This document shows positions 1-9,202 of a stretch of 39,780 nucleotides of DNA, piece by piece; the first letter of the stretch is position 1; each line of letters starts with the position of its first letter. The position numbers and the translations under genes are program-made. A model generated the notes under the pieces. The model did no database searches and had not been told where the DNA came from. It worked only from the letters and a program-made list of their open reading frames with translations. Source of the stretch: an uncultured Lentisphaeria bacterium (GTDB lineage Bacteria > Verrucomicrobiota > Lentisphaeria > Victivallales > Victivallaceae); NCBI GenBank assembly GCA_949282965.1, contig CASDQW010000008.1, positions 1-39,780 on the forward strand, read 5' to 3'.

Positions 1-85
1 CGATGAATTTGGCATATGTAGCAGTAGCCGTACTTTCGTCCACCGCCAGCGCCTTGGGCATCGGGAAACCGATTGCAGCAGTCAT
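1..85 (-). CDS. rpoA: RNA polymerase alpha subunit, N-terminal fragment
   Basis: The gene runs off the left edge, so only the first 28 residues are visible. They read as a short leader followed by ATATYAKFI, which fits the start of bacterial RpoA just before the first conserved block (normally followed by EPFERGxGHTLGNSLRR, outside the window). RpoA forms the dimer that nucleates assembly of core RNA polymerase. The ATG at 83-85 has a strong Shine-Dalgarno sequence, GGAGGAAG, immediately upstream on the minus strand. It lies 108 nt downstream of rpsK in the same orientation, the classic ribosomal-protein context. The assignment rests on this context plus a short match, because the conserved core is not present here. 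Confidence 0.8.
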   Translation of the reverse strand, partial: MTAAIGFPMPKALAVDESTATATYAKFI

Positions 86-193
86 AATTCTTCCTCCAAA
101 ATTTTATTATGCTTTACAGCATTGAACTTCCACCATTGCCGGACCGGTCGCGTCGCGACAGCGGTCCGCATGCATCCATTCCCGGAAGAGGAA

Positions 194-640
194 TCAGACA
201 CGCCGACGCTTCGGCGGACGGCAACCATTGTGCGGAACCGGCGTAATATCTTTGATCGCATTCACTTCCATACCGGCCGCGACAATACCGCGCACGGCGG
301 ATTCACGTCCGGCGCCCGGCCCTTTGATCCGCACTTCGACTTCTTTCATTCCGAGCAGCTGCGCCTTCTTGGCGGCATCGCCGGCGATCACCTGAGCAGC
401 ATACGCGGTGCTCTTGCGGGACCCCTTGAAACCGTTCTTCCCGCCGGTCGACCAGCACAGCACGTTGCCGTGCAAATCGGTAAAGGTAACCTTGGTGTTG
501 TTGAACGTCGCCAGCACATAAGCAATGCCGGAGGGCACATAGCGGCCGCTCTTGCCGCGTTGTTTCACTTCCTTGGCCGCGGGGGCGGCAGTCGCCGGAG
601 CTTCGGCGCCGTCAATATTCACTACCTGATCTTCAGCCAT
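194..640 (-). CDS. rpsK: 30S ribosomal protein S11
   Basis: S11 is a small-subunit protein of the platform that contacts 16S rRNA near the E site. The 148-residue product carries the full S11 core: [20 protein letters not shown] around residues 37-56, then [20 protein letters not shown], the [12 protein letters not shown] segment, and the basic C-terminus [12 protein letters not shown]. Residues 1 to about 30 form an Ala-rich extension beyond the usual ~129-residue family length. The ATG at 640 is supported by AGGAAACAG just upstream. It sits between rpsM and rpoA, with 89-nt and 108-nt gaps, and is presumably cotranscribed with them. Confidence 0.97.
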   Translation of the reverse strand: MAEDQVVNIDGAEAPATAAPAAKEVKQRGKSGRYVPSGIAYVLATFNNTKVTFTDLHGNVLCWSTGGKNGFKGSRKSTAYAAQVIAGDAAKKAQLLGMKEVEVRIKGPGAGRESAVRGIVAAGMEVNAIKDITPVPHNGCRPPKRRRV

Positions 641-729
641 AATTCACTGTTTCCTACGTAAAATCTCCATTGGGTCACACGGACACGCCGTCAGTCAGGC
701 GGCGCACCAGAAGGACCGATCCTCCGTGA

Positions 730-1128
730 TCAGCCCTTCGCCGCCAGACGGCGCTGAGTCTTGTCGCGGATGGCGCCGATCGTAACCTTCTTGCCCTTGC
801 GGGTACGGGCGTTGGTTTTGGTCCGCTGGCCGTGGCACGGCAGGTTGCGGCGATGGCGGATGCCCCGATAGCAGTTGATCTGCTGCAGCCGGCGGATATC
901 CGCAGCCACGACGCGGCGGAGATCCCCTTCCACCATCATTTCGTTCTGAAGAAGACTGTTGATCGCGGCAATCTGCTCGCCGGTGAGATCCTTCGCCTTG
1001 ATTTCGCGGGGAATATTCAATTTTCCGATGATTTCCAGGGCTTTCGCCGGCCCCACACCGTAGATGTAGCGCAGCGAAAATTCAATGCGCTTGTTTCCCG
1101 GAATATCGACACCAATGATTCTCGGCAT
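730..1128 (-). CDS. rpsM: 30S ribosomal protein S13
   Basis: S13 sits in the head of the small subunit and forms inter-subunit bridges. The 132-residue product begins MPRIIGVDIPGNKRIEFSL and contains the family's helix-hairpin-helix-like stretch YIYGVGPAKALEII, the IRRLQQINCYRGIRHRRNLP segment and the basic tail GQRTKTNARTRKGK. Length and composition are normal for the family. An AAGGA sequence lies about 10 nt before the ATG. It follows rpmJ by 33 nt and precedes rpsK, the standard end of the spc/alpha ribosomal protein cluster. Confidence 0.97.
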   Translation of the reverse strand: MPRIIGVDIPGNKRIEFSLRYIYGVGPAKALEIIGKLNIPREIKAKDLTGEQIAAINSLLQNEMMVEGDLRRVVAADIRRLQQINCYRGIRHRRNLPCHGQRTKTNARTRKGKKVTIGAIRDKTQRRLAAKG

Positions 1129-1161
1129 ACTCTTCGATCCTTGCTTTTACCGGTTACGGGC

Positions 1162-1278
1162 TCAGCCCTGTCTCTGTTTGTGACGGGAATTGCGGGAGCA
1201 GATGACCCGGATCACACCATTACGCTTGACGATCTGGCAGAACTCGCATCTGCGTTTGACCGATGCTCTTACTTTCAT
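1162..1278 (-). CDS. rpmJ: 50S ribosomal protein L36
   Basis: This is a 38-residue gene. The product starts [20 protein letters not shown] and ends [11 protein letters not shown]. It has the zinc-ribbon form of L36, with Cys11, Cys14 and Cys27 and a His near the C-terminus, so this is the zinc-binding (C+) type. L36 binds 23S rRNA in the large subunit. GAGGTCGG lies a few nt before the ATG on the minus strand. It is the first gene of the visible rpmJ-rpsM-rpsK-rpoA run. No secY, adk or map lies upstream; the next 307 nt are non-coding and the neighbour beyond is on the other strand. Confidence 0.95.
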   Translation of the reverse strand: MKVRASVKRRCEFCQIVKRNGVIRVICSRNSRHKQRQG

Positions 1279-1585
1279 TTTCCGACCTCATGAAATTCGC
1301 GTTTCTGCATCAAAAAACAAAACAAAAACCGAGCGTCTTCCGCGCTTCCGCGTTCAACGCGGATGCCACGGACCACACTAAGCTTTTTTCTGGTCGGCCC
1401 CCTGTTTCACGAGCGGTGGAATAACGATATGAAACACGATGCCGGTTTTCCGTGCTATATAAAATAATCGGAGTTTTGTTTTTTTCAAGTTTTTTTCGTT
1501 TTTTTCCGGAAATCATTGGATTTTTCACTTCCCGGCCCGCACATTACCGTGAAAATTATCCCAATGAAAGACTAGAGGAAGAACC
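1279..1585. other. 307-bp non-coding divergent region
   Basis: This region separates rpmJ (minus) from the SGNH hydrolase gene (plus) and probably holds both promoters. On the minus strand it contains a TTGAAA hexamer (complement of 1483-1488) and an AT-rich TATATA stretch at about 1456-1465, but no well-spaced consensus pair. A 17-bp inverted repeat with 8-bp arms centred on 1355 (1347-1363) lies in the rpmJ leader. On the minus strand it is followed by a GC-rich stretch and then T-rich runs, so it could be a leader hairpin or attenuator. I see no convincing gene; the one short open frame (1310-1528, minus) is lysine-rich low-complexity sequence. Confidence 0.5.
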
Positions 1586-2560
1586 ATGAAAGAATTAATG
1601 GCACTGAACATCGCGGCCCTCCCCGGGCTCATTCACGGTGCGGCGGCCTGGGATGTCGACGACCAGGGCTGGATCCTCTCCCGAATGACGCCGGAGCTGA
1701 CCGCTTTTTTCCAGGAAGACGAAAATTCCGCCATCCGGGCGGCGTGTTCCTCAGGCGTCCGCATTGCCTTTCGCTCCAATACCGGTGCACTCGCCATGCG
1801 GTTGCGCTACCTGCGGGAGGCACGACCGGTTTATGCCGCAGACATCCGGGTCGACCGCGAAACCGTGTTGACCTTTGCGCCCGAACCGGGGGAAAAAGAA
1901 TACGCTTTTTTTACGGAGCTGCCCGGCAGCGGCGAACGGGAGATCGAAATCCATTTGCCACACCTCTGCGAAATCCGCCTTCAGGAACTGGCGTTGGAAA
2001 ACGGTTGCACCTTGCGCCCGGCGAAACGGCATGCTGAACGCTGGCTGTTTCTCGGCGACTCCATTACGCAGGGCATGACCACCTCCTGCCCCACAGCCGC
2101 GTATCCGGCTCGCATCGCGGCCGCCCGGAACGCCGATTTCGTCAATCTCGCGGTCGGCGGTGCCACGCTGCACCGGGAACTCGGTCCGCTGGCTGCCAAA
2201 TATGCATGGAACAACGCCGTCGTCGCATTCGGTGTCAACGACTACCACCTGGGGCGCCCGCTGGAGCAGTTCCGCGATGACTGCCGGAAACTGCTCCGCT
2301 CGCTGCGCCGACGGCGGAGTGCCCAGGTCCGGCTCATCACGCCGATTCCGTGGCTCCGGGACCCCGGAAAAAACAGCAACGGACATACCCTGGAGGATTT
2401 CCGCCGCACCCTCTGTGAAGCGGCGGAGGATTGCGAAAGCGTTACCGTCGTGGACGGTCGCGCACTTGTCCCGGCGGAGGAATCGTGTTTCGCCGACGGC
2501 CTGCATCCCAACGACCGGGGAATGGCATTCTTCGCGGAAAATTTACTCCGGCAACTCTGA
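1586..2560 (+). CDS. SGNH/GDSL-family hydrolase (carbohydrate-esterase-like)
   Basis: This is a 324-residue enzyme with two parts. An N-terminal beta-rich region (about residues 30-140) resembles the jelly-roll that precedes the catalytic domain in CE2-like carbohydrate esterases. A C-terminal SGNH hydrolase domain follows. Visible SGNH blocks are GDSITQG (block I, nucleophile Ser), VGGAT with its Gly, GVNDYH (block III Asn), and DGLHPNDRG (block V, catalytic Asp and His). No signal peptide is evident, so a cytoplasmic role such as deacetylation of imported oligosaccharide is possible, but the substrate cannot be read from the sequence. AGAGGAAG precedes the ATG. It stands alone between divergent ribosomal genes and the convergent pyrophosphatase gene. 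Confidence 0.85.
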   Translation: MKELMALNIAALPGLIHGAAAWDVDDQGWILSRMTPELTAFFQEDENSAIRAACSSGVRIAFRSNTGALAMRLRYLREARPVYAADIRVDRETVLTFAPEPGEKEYAFFTELPGSGEREIEIHLPHLCEIRLQELALENGCTLRPAKRHAERWLFLGDSITQGMTTSCPTAAYPARIAAARNADFVNLAVGGATLHRELGPLAAKYAWNNAVVAFGVNDYHLGRPLEQFRDDCRKLLRSLRRRRSAQVRLITPIPWLRDPGKNSNGHTLEDFRRTLCEAAEDCESVTVVDGRALVPAEESCFADGLHPNDRGMAFFAENLLRQL

Positions 2561-2613
2561 CCCGGCTTCCACCTTCGCTTTCCGCCCTGTCTCCTGCAAA
2601 CATGTACCAAAAA

Positions 2614-2647
2614 AAACGCTCCGGAAACCCAAGTTTCCGGAGCGTTT
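2614..2647 (-). terminator. Intrinsic terminator of the pyrophosphatase gene
   Basis: A perfect 15-bp stem (2614-2628 with 2633-2647) closes a 4-nt loop. On the minus strand the stem is followed by a run of eight T (complement of 2609-2616, partly within the stem), the textbook layout for a terminator 38 nt after the hppA stop. In the plus direction the T tract is short, so termination of the convergent SGNH gene would be weaker, but the hairpin could act in both directions. Confidence 0.9.
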
Positions 2648-2684
2648 ATCTTACCCACCCATGTTCAGGCGGGAACGGCCTTCA

Positions 2685-5174
2685 TCAGTCGATGAATCCG
2701 AGCATCTTCTGAATCATCGGCGAGAACTTGACGATCACCGGCGTAAACACGATCGCCACCATGCTCATCAACTTGATCAGAATGTTCAGCGACGGCCCGG
2801 AGGTATCCTTGCAGGGGTCGCCGACCGTGTCGCCGATCACCGCCGCGGCGTGAACCGGGTTCTTGCTGCCGTCCGGCAGCCGCTTGCCGCCATGCGCGCC
2901 TTTTTCGATGTATTTCTTGGCATTGTCCCAGGCACCGCCGGCGTTGTTCAGCATGGTAGCCAGCAGGAAGCTGCACACCAGACCGCCGGCCAGAATGCCG
3001 ACTACACCAGGCACACCGAGAATCAAACCAGTCACCACCGGCACGATGATCGCCATCACCGAAGGCATCAGCATTTCACGCTGAGCGCCGGCGGTGGAGA
3101 TGGCCACGCAGCGGGCATAATCCGGTTTTTCGGTACCATCCATAATACCGGGTTTTTCCTTGAACTGACGACGGACTTCTTCCACCATCGAACCGGCGGC
3201 GCGGCCCACGGCCTTCATCGTCATTGCGCAGAAAACGAATGCCATCATGCCGCCCAGGAACAAACCGCTGAGCAGCAACGGATTCATCAGGTGCAGCTGG
3301 TACTGGCTGACCAGCCGTTCAATCGCGGACGGAGCAGCCGCGTTGGAAGTGACCACTTCCGTCGTTTCCGTAACCGTCTGGGCCGCCACGTCGATGGTCT
3401 TCTGCACCGTGGCGACGGAAACCGCAGCCACCTGGTCGACGCCATCGGCGATCTTCTCCGCAATGCCGAGCTTTTCGCCCCAGATCCGGGCTTCTTCCAG
3501 GAACGCGGCCAGCAACGCCATTGCCGTCAGAGCGGCCGAACCGATCGCAAACCCTTTGCCGGTGGCGGCCGTCGTATTGCCGAGCGAGTCAAGCGCATCG
3601 GTACGCTGCCGGACTTCCGGCGGCAGACCGGACATTTCGGCGTTGCCGCCGGCATTGTCGGCGATCGGGCCGTAAGCATCGGTCGCCAGCGTGATTCCCA
3701 GCGTCGAGAGCATCCCCACCGCAGCAAAACCGACCCCGTAGAGCCCCATCGAGAAGTTCGAGAAGCCACCCGCCAGACCGAACGAGAAGAGAATGCCGAG
3801 CACAATCGTCACCACCGGAATCCCGGCGGAATACATCCCGGTCGCCAGACCATCGATGATCGTAGTCGCCGGACCCATTTTCGCCTGGTCCGCGATGCCC
3901 CGGGTCGGAGCATATTCATCGGAGGTGTAATATTCCGTACCCTGCCCGATAATCACCCCCGCCAGCAAACCGGCGATGATCGATCCGAACACACCCCAGG
4001 AGATGAAGTCCAGCCAGACCAGGAACACCACCGCCACCAGAATCAGAATCGAACTGCCGAGCGTACCGGTCAGCAAGCTGCGCAGCAGCTGCTTCTGGCT
4101 CGCGCCTTCCCGGCACTTGACCATGTTCATACCGATGATGGAGAGCACGGTACCGAACCCGGCCACGATCATCGGAGCCAGCACCATCCGGAGCGGGTCG
4201 ACCGTCCCGGGCGCGGCTTCCGCGGCCACCGCGGCGCCGAGCGACGCCGTCGCCAGAATGGAGCCGCAATAGGATTCATAGAGGTCCGCACCCATGCCGG
4301 CCACGTCACCGACGTTGTCGCCGACGTTGTCCGCGATGGTGGCGGGATTGCGCGGGTCGTCTTCCGGAATACCGGCTTCCACTTTGCCCACCAGGTCGGC
4401 GCCGACGTCGGCGGCCTTGGTGTAGATCCCGCCGCCGACACGGGCGAAGAGCGCCTGTGTGGATGCGCCCATGCCGAAGGTAATCATCGTCGTGGTGATG
4501 TGCGTGTATTTGGCCACTTCCGTGCAGTTCGGCTCAACCACGTGCATGCCCAGGAATTTGAGGCCTTCGGCCATGTGTTCCGGGGTGTAAACCAGCTGAT
4601 CCAGAATCCAGTACCAGATACAGATGTCCAGCAACCCGAGTCCGACCACCACCAGTCCCATGACCGCACCGGAACGGAATGCCACCTGCAGTCCGCGGTT
4701 CAGTCCTTCGCTGGCAGCCTGGGCGGTACGGCTGGAAGCCGCCGTCGCCGTGCGCATCCCGATGTACCCGCACAGTCCGGAGAAGAACCCGCCGGTCAGG
4801 AACGCCACCGGCACGAAGGGGTTCTGAATTCCCAGGAGCGCCAGTACCGAAAAAATCACAAACAGAACCACAAAGACAATTGACACGATCTTGTACTGCC
4901 GGAACAAATACGCCATCGCGCCCTCGCGAACATAACCCGCGATTTCGCGCATGGTTTCGTTGCCCTGGTCCGCCTTCATCATCATCTGATAGAATTTGGC
5001 GGCCATCAGCAGCGCCAGAATGGAGGCGAACGGCGCCGCCCACCAGAGGGCAGGCAGACCCAGAATCGTTTCTCCGGCATCTTGTACGGGGACGACTGCC
5101 CCCGCCGCCTCTTCCGCCGCGGCGCTGAGTACGCCGAGCACGGACAGGCAGGCGAGCGTGAAAGCTCTTTTCAT
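2685..5174 (-). CDS. hppA: Membrane-bound ion-pumping pyrophosphatase, K+-dependent type
   Basis: This 829-residue polytopic protein hydrolyses pyrophosphate and uses the energy to pump H+ or Na+ across the membrane. The active-site loops are clear: [20 protein letters not shown] followed by [19 protein letters not shown], then [18 protein letters not shown], and the C-terminal [19 protein letters not shown] block. The segment [15 protein letters not shown] has Ala where K+-independent enzymes have Lys, which is the accepted marker of the K+-dependent subclass; many of those pump Na+. There is a signal-peptide-like N-terminus (residues 1-20) and a polar insertion of about 60 residues after [12 protein letters not shown], which make it longer than the usual ~650-750 residues. 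Monocistronic, with its own terminator. Confidence 0.96.
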   Translation of the reverse strand: MKRAFTLACLSVLGVLSAAAEEAAGAVVPVQDAGETILGLPALWWAAPFASILALLMAAKFYQMMMKADQGNETMREIAGYVREGAMAYLFRQYKIVSIVFVVLFVIFSVLALLGIQNPFVPVAFLTGGFFSGLCGYIGMRTATAASSRTAQAASEGLNRGLQVAFRSGAVMGLVVVGLGLLDICIWYWILDQLVYTPEHMAEGLKFLGMHVVEPNCTEVAKYTHITTTMITFGMGASTQALFARVGGGIYTKAADVGADLVGKVEAGIPEDDPRNPATIADNVGDNVGDVAGMGADLYESYCGSILATASLGAAVAAEAAPGTVDPLRMVLAPMIVAGFGTVLSIIGMNMVKCREGASQKQLLRSLLTGTLGSSILILVAVVFLVWLDFISWGVFGSIIAGLLAGVIIGQGTEYYTSDEYAPTRGIADQAKMGPATTIIDGLATGMYSAGIPVVTIVLGILFSFGLAGGFSNFSMGLYGVGFAAVGMLSTLGITLATDAYGPIADNAGGNAEMSGLPPEVRQRTDALDSLGNTTAATGKGFAIGSAALTAMALLAAFLEEARIWGEKLGIAEKIADGVDQVAAVSVATVQKTIDVAAQTVTETTEVVTSNAAAPSAIERLVSQYQLHLMNPLLLSGLFLGGMMAFVFCAMTMKAVGRAAGSMVEEVRRQFKEKPGIMDGTEKPDYARCVAISTAGAQREMLMPSVMAIIVPVVTGLILGVPGVVGILAGGLVCSFLLATMLNNAGGAWDNAKKYIEKGAHGGKRLPDGSKNPVHAAAVIGDTVGDPCKDTSGPSLNILIKLMSMVAIVFTPVIVKFSPMIQKMLGFID

Positions 5175-5240
5175 GGTCCTGTTATCCTTTTTTTTGATGG
5201 TTGAAAAACTTTTTATGTCGGCTGTTTAAAAAACACGGTC

Positions 5241-5273
5241 ATTATAAAATAGTTTAAAAAAACGCAATTGCAA
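5241..5273 (-). promoter_or_regulatory. Candidate promoter of hppA
   Basis: A perfect TATAAT lies on the minus strand (complement of 5241-5246), 66 nt before the hppA start. Upstream partners are TTGCGT (complement of 5262-5267, 15-bp spacer) and TTGCAA (complement of 5268-5273, 21-bp spacer). Neither spacing is ideal, so the -10 element is convincing but the -35 is not. The surrounding sequence is very AT-rich. Confidence 0.45.
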
Positions 5274-5397
5274 GATTTTTTTCCGGAAGTACATTAATAA
5301 TGTCGAGAAACGCTGTTCCCGCGCTTGCCTTCCACGGCAAACCGGGGCATATTGACCGGATCATTCATTCATGCATGACAAGGGAGACACAAACATA

Positions 5398-6918
5398 ATG
5401 AACGAAGAAACTCAGTCCGTTCCCGGCGGCGACAACTCCGCCGAGGAGACCGCCCGGATCAACGCCCTGTTCCGCCAGCGCCAGACCAAAGCCGAAGAAC
5501 TCGCCGCGGCCGGGATCAACCCCTTCGGAGAACGCTTCGACGGCGACCGCCGGATCGAAGAATACCGGGCCGAATTCCGCCCGGACTGCGACACGCCGCA
5601 GCCCGCCGTCGTCGCCGGACGTTTGACCGCCATGCGGATCATGGGGAAATCCATCTTCGCCGACCTGCGCGACAGTACCGGACGCATTCAACTCTTTGCC
5701 GGGCGCGGCGAACTGGGGGACGAAGCGTTTGCCGCTTTCAAGAAACTGGACATCGGCGACATCGTCGGCGTTCGCGGCGAACTTTTCGTCACCCGCATGG
5801 GCGAACTGACCATCCGGGTGCACGAATGCACGCTGCTGTGCAAATCGCTGCGCCCGCTGCCCGAAAAGTTCCACGGACTCACCGATATCGAACAGCGGTA
5901 CCGTCAGCGTTACCTCGACCTCATCATGAACGATGACAGCCGGCGCGTCTTCCGCCAGCGCATCCGGATCATCAGTGAACTGCGCAAGTTCATGGAATCC
6001 CGCGGCTTCATGGAGGTGGAAACCCCGATGCTCCAGACCCTCGCCGGCGGCGCTTCGGCCAATCCTTTCAAAACCTATTACGAAGCGCTCAACGCGCCGA
6101 TGTATCTGCGCATCGCCCCGGAACTCTTTCTCAAACGGCTGCTGGTCGGCGGCTTCGAACGGGTTTTTGAAATCAACCGGAACTTCCGCAATGAGGGCAT
6201 CGACCGCCGCCACAGCCCGGAATTCACCATGATGGAGGTCTATCAGGCCTACGGCGACTGCGCCTCCATGATGGAGCTGATCGAAGACCTCATCACCACC
6301 GTCGCCCGGAACGTCATCGGCACGTTGCAGATCGACCACGGCAACGGCAAGGTGATCAACCTCGAAAAACCATGGCGGCGCGTCACCTACCAGGACCTCG
6401 TCCGGGAAAAGGCCGGCGCAGACTGGTTCGACATCATCCCTGCCGAACGGCTCGCCCGGGCCCGGGAACTCGGTCTGGCCGTAGACGAATCCATGCCGGA
6501 TTTCGAAGTGACCAACGAAGTCTATGAAAAACTGATCGAACACACACTGATCCAACCGACCTTCGTCATGCGCATGCCCGCCGTTCTGCTCCCGCTGGCG
6601 CGCGGCTGCAAGGACGACCCGTCGGTGGTCGACGTTTTTGAACTCGAAATCAACGGCCAGGAAATCGCCCCCGCCTATACCGAACTCAACGACCCCATCG
6701 AACAGCGCCGCCGTTTCATGGAACAGTTCGAACGCGAAAAACAGCCCGGCGACACCCTCGCCGACAAAGTTGATGAAGACTTCCTTGTCGCGCTTGAATA
6801 CGGCATGCCTCCCGCCGGTGGCATGGGGGTCGGCATCGACCGGCTGGTCATGCTCCTTACCGGCGCGGAATCCATCCGCGATGTCGTTTTGTTCCCGCAC
6901 ATGCGTCCCCGGAAATAA
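5398..6918 (+). CDS. lysS: Lysyl-tRNA synthetase, class II
   Basis: This 506-residue enzyme charges tRNA-Lys. It has an N-terminal OB-fold anticodon-binding domain (GRLTAMRIMGKSIFADLRDS) and a class II catalytic core. Motif 1 lies in the RIISELRKFMESRGFMEVET region, motif 2 is FRNEGIDRRHSPEFTMMEVY, and motif 3 is GMGVGIDRLVMLLTG near the C-terminus. An earlier in-frame ATG at 5371 exists, but AGGGAG at 5381-5386 is placed for the ATG at 5398, so I chose that start. The product length matches the family. It is followed 51 nt later by recD2 in the same direction, possibly in one transcript. Confidence 0.97.
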   Translation: MNEETQSVPGGDNSAEETARINALFRQRQTKAEELAAAGINPFGERFDGDRRIEEYRAEFRPDCDTPQPAVVAGRLTAMRIMGKSIFADLRDSTGRIQLFAGRGELGDEAFAAFKKLDIGDIVGVRGELFVTRMGELTIRVHECTLLCKSLRPLPEKFHGLTDIEQRYRQRYLDLIMNDDSRRVFRQRIRIISELRKFMESRGFMEVETPMLQTLAGGASANPFKTYYEALNAPMYLRIAPELFLKRLLVGGFERVFEINRNFRNEGIDRRHSPEFTMMEVYQAYGDCASMMELIEDLITTVARNVIGTLQIDHGNGKVINLEKPWRRVTYQDLVREKAGADWFDIIPAERLARARELGLAVDESMPDFEVTNEVYEKLIEHTLIQPTFVMRMPAVLLPLARGCKDDPSVVDVFELEINGQEIAPAYTELNDPIEQRRRFMEQFEREKQPGDTLADKVDEDFLVALEYGMPPAGGMGVGIDRLVMLLTGAESIRDVVLFPHMRPRK

Positions 6919-6969
6919 CCGTACCTCCGGCGGGCCCGGCTTTGTGCCGGTTCCGCCCCGGACCAGCGC

Positions 6970-9129
6970 ATGCCTCAGGAAGACACACTGTTCTCCGCGA
7001 CCTTGCGGGGGGAGGTTACCCGGATCGTTTACGAAAACCGGGAAGGTACCTATGCCGTGCTCCGGCTGCGTGATGCGCAAAACGAGGAAAAAACCGTCGT
7101 CGGCGCGCTCAATGGACTCGAACCGGGCCAGTGCATCGAAGCCACCGGGCGATGGGAGAAACACGCCGAATACGGCACGCAGTTCCGTGCCGTCCGTTTC
7201 CGGCCGGTGCTGCCGTCCACCCATGACGGCATCATTCGTTTTCTCGGCTCCGGCGCCATCCCCGGCATCGGCGAAAAAACCGCCCGGTTGATCGTCGATT
7301 ACTTCGGCGGGGAAACGCTGCAGATGCTGGAACACTACCCGAAACGTCTCTGCGAGGTGCCCGGTATCGGACGGAAAAAGGCCGCCGCCATCATCGAAAA
7401 ATGGCGGGAAAGCGCTTCCCGGCGGGATATTTTCATCTATCTGCAGGGGCTGGGCATCACCCCGGGATACTGCCAGAAACTGTATAAACGTTACGGGGAT
7501 AAAACCGCTGAAATCGTGCGCGCCAATCCTTACCGGCTGGCGGAGGAAGTGGACGGCATCGGTTTTCTCAAGGCCGACGAAATCGCCGCTGAAATCGGCA
7601 TCGCCCGCAATTCGCTTGAACGTCTGACCGCGGCCGCCGTTTATGAAATGAATCAGGCCATCGGCAACGGGCATGCCGGTTATCCGGAAAGCGAATTTGC
7701 CCGGTGCGTCGCCGAGCTGGCCGGACAGCCGGTGGAACTCGCGGCGGCGGGCATTGACCGGGCGGTGGCGCGCCGCATGCTGGTCCGCCAGGACGGTATG
7801 ATTTACTCGCCGCCCCTGGCCCGCGCGGAAAGGGAGCTGCCCGAACGCATCCGACTGCTGGCCGAAAACGCCGATTTCGCCGGACGCCGCTGCCGGAATG
7901 CCGGCCCGGCCCGGCTGCGTCTCAACGCAGCACAACAGCTTGCCGTCGAACGGGTATCCCAAAGTCCCCTCTCCATCATCACCGGCGGGCCCGGCGTCGG
8001 AAAAACCACCGTCGTCGGTGAAATCGTCCGGCGCGCCCAGAAAGCGGGACTGCGCATCGCCGCCGCCGCCCCCACCGGCCGCGCCGCCAAACGCCTGGGA
8101 GACGCCACCGGAATCGCCGCAAAAACCCTGCATCGGCTGCTGGCTTTCGATCCCCAGAGCGGACGTTTCGGCTACGACGACACCAATCCGCTTCCCTGCG
8201 ACCTGCTGATCGTGGATGAAGTCTCCATGCTGGACCTGCTGCTGGCGCTGGCGCTCTTCCGGGCGGTGCCGCCGGGAGCCGGCGTGGTGCTGGTGGGGGA
8301 CCGGGACCAGCTGCCGTCGGTCGGTCCGGGAACAGTGCTGGCCAGCTTCATCGAATCCGGATGGTTTCTGACCACGGAACTGACTGAAGTTTTCCGCCAG
8401 GCGCAGAACAGCCGGATCATCCGCAACGCCCACCGGGTCAACCGCGGCCTGCTTCCGGAAAAAAACGAACGTACCGACGGGCTTTCCGATTTCTACTGGA
8501 TCGAACAGGACGACCCCGACAAAGTGCTGGAGCTGATTGTCCGCTTGGCGGCGGAACGCATTCCCCGGCGCTTCCATTTGAACCCGATCGACGACATTCA
8601 GGTCCTGACGCCGATGAATCGCGGCGCCTGCGGCACGATCGCCGTCAATGCACGGCTCCAACAGGCGCTCAACAGGGGCGACAAACCGCAGTTCCGTTCC
8701 GGAGAACGTCTCATCCGTTCCGACGACAAGGTCATGCAGACCTGCAATAATTATGAAAAACTGGTCTTCAACGGCGACCTCGGCCGGGTCAGCCGGATCG
8801 ATACCGCCAAGAAGACCTTTCAGGTGGTCTATGACGGCACCCGTCCGGTGGAATACGACTGGGACGAGGTGGAACAGATTGCTCCCGCTTACGCCATCAC
8901 TGTCCATAAGTCGCAGGGCAGCGAATTCCCGGCAGTCATTCTGCCGATGTTGAGCCAGCATTTCGTCATGCTGCAGCGGAATCTGCTCTACACCGCCATG
9001 ACCCGGGCCCGCCGTCTGCTGGTGCTGATCGGCAGCCGCCGCGCACTGGAGATCGCGGTTCACAATACCCGCCTGGCGCCGCGATATTCGCGATTGACCG
9101 AACGGCTCAAGGCCGAACAACGGCGCTGA
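6970..9129 (+). CDS. recD2: RecD2-family SF1B DNA helicase
   Basis: This is a 719-residue 5'-3' DNA helicase of the RecD2/YrrC type, the RecD-like family found in bacteria outside a RecBCD complex. The N-terminal part has tandem helix-hairpin-helix motifs (IPGIGEKTARLIVDYFGG and VPGIGRKKAAAII, about residues 95-140). The ATPase core shows Walker A GGPGVGKTT (about 339-347), Walker B LLIVDEVSMLD and motif III VGDRDQLPSVGPG. Near the C-terminus AYAITVHKSQGSEFPAVILP is the UvrD-like motif V, followed by TAMTRARRLL (motif VI). The ATG at 6970 has only a weak ribosome-binding sequence. It probably depends on readthrough from lysS 51 nt upstream. Confidence 0.95.
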   Translation: MPQEDTLFSATLRGEVTRIVYENREGTYAVLRLRDAQNEEKTVVGALNGLEPGQCIEATGRWEKHAEYGTQFRAVRFRPVLPSTHDGIIRFLGSGAIPGIGEKTARLIVDYFGGETLQMLEHYPKRLCEVPGIGRKKAAAIIEKWRESASRRDIFIYLQGLGITPGYCQKLYKRYGDKTAEIVRANPYRLAEEVDGIGFLKADEIAAEIGIARNSLERLTAAAVYEMNQAIGNGHAGYPESEFARCVAELAGQPVELAAAGIDRAVARRMLVRQDGMIYSPPLARAERELPERIRLLAENADFAGRRCRNAGPARLRLNAAQQLAVERVSQSPLSIITGGPGVGKTTVVGEIVRRAQKAGLRIAAAAPTGRAAKRLGDATGIAAKTLHRLLAFDPQSGRFGYDDTNPLPCDLLIVDEVSMLDLLLALALFRAVPPGAGVVLVGDRDQLPSVGPGTVLASFIESGWFLTTELTEVFRQAQNSRIIRNAHRVNRGLLPEKNERTDGLSDFYWIEQDDPDKVLELIVRLAAERIPRRFHLNPIDDIQVLTPMNRGACGTIAVNARLQQALNRGDKPQFRSGERLIRSDDKVMQTCNNYEKLVFNGDLGRVSRIDTAKKTFQVVYDGTRPVEYDWDEVEQIAPAYAITVHKSQGSEFPAVILPMLSQHFVMLQRNLLYTAMTRARRLLVLIGSRRALEIAVHNTRLAPRYSRLTERLKAEQRR

Positions 9130-9202
9130 TCCGCCCCCAACCGCAAGGTCCGGCCGGAACCGATTCCTCCCGGACGCGACAACAACAGGAGTTTTTGATC
9201 CA

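Noticed and set aside
2160..4883. Very long plus-strand open frame (907 codons) opposite hppA
   Set aside because: It is the antisense shadow of a GC-rich gene: the protein is His/Arg-rich low complexity, overlaps the end of the SGNH gene and has no domain. hppA on the other strand is unmistakable.
5371..5397. Upstream ATG for lysS
   Set aside because: It lies before the AGGGAG ribosome-binding site at 5381-5386 and would add nine residues not typical of the family.
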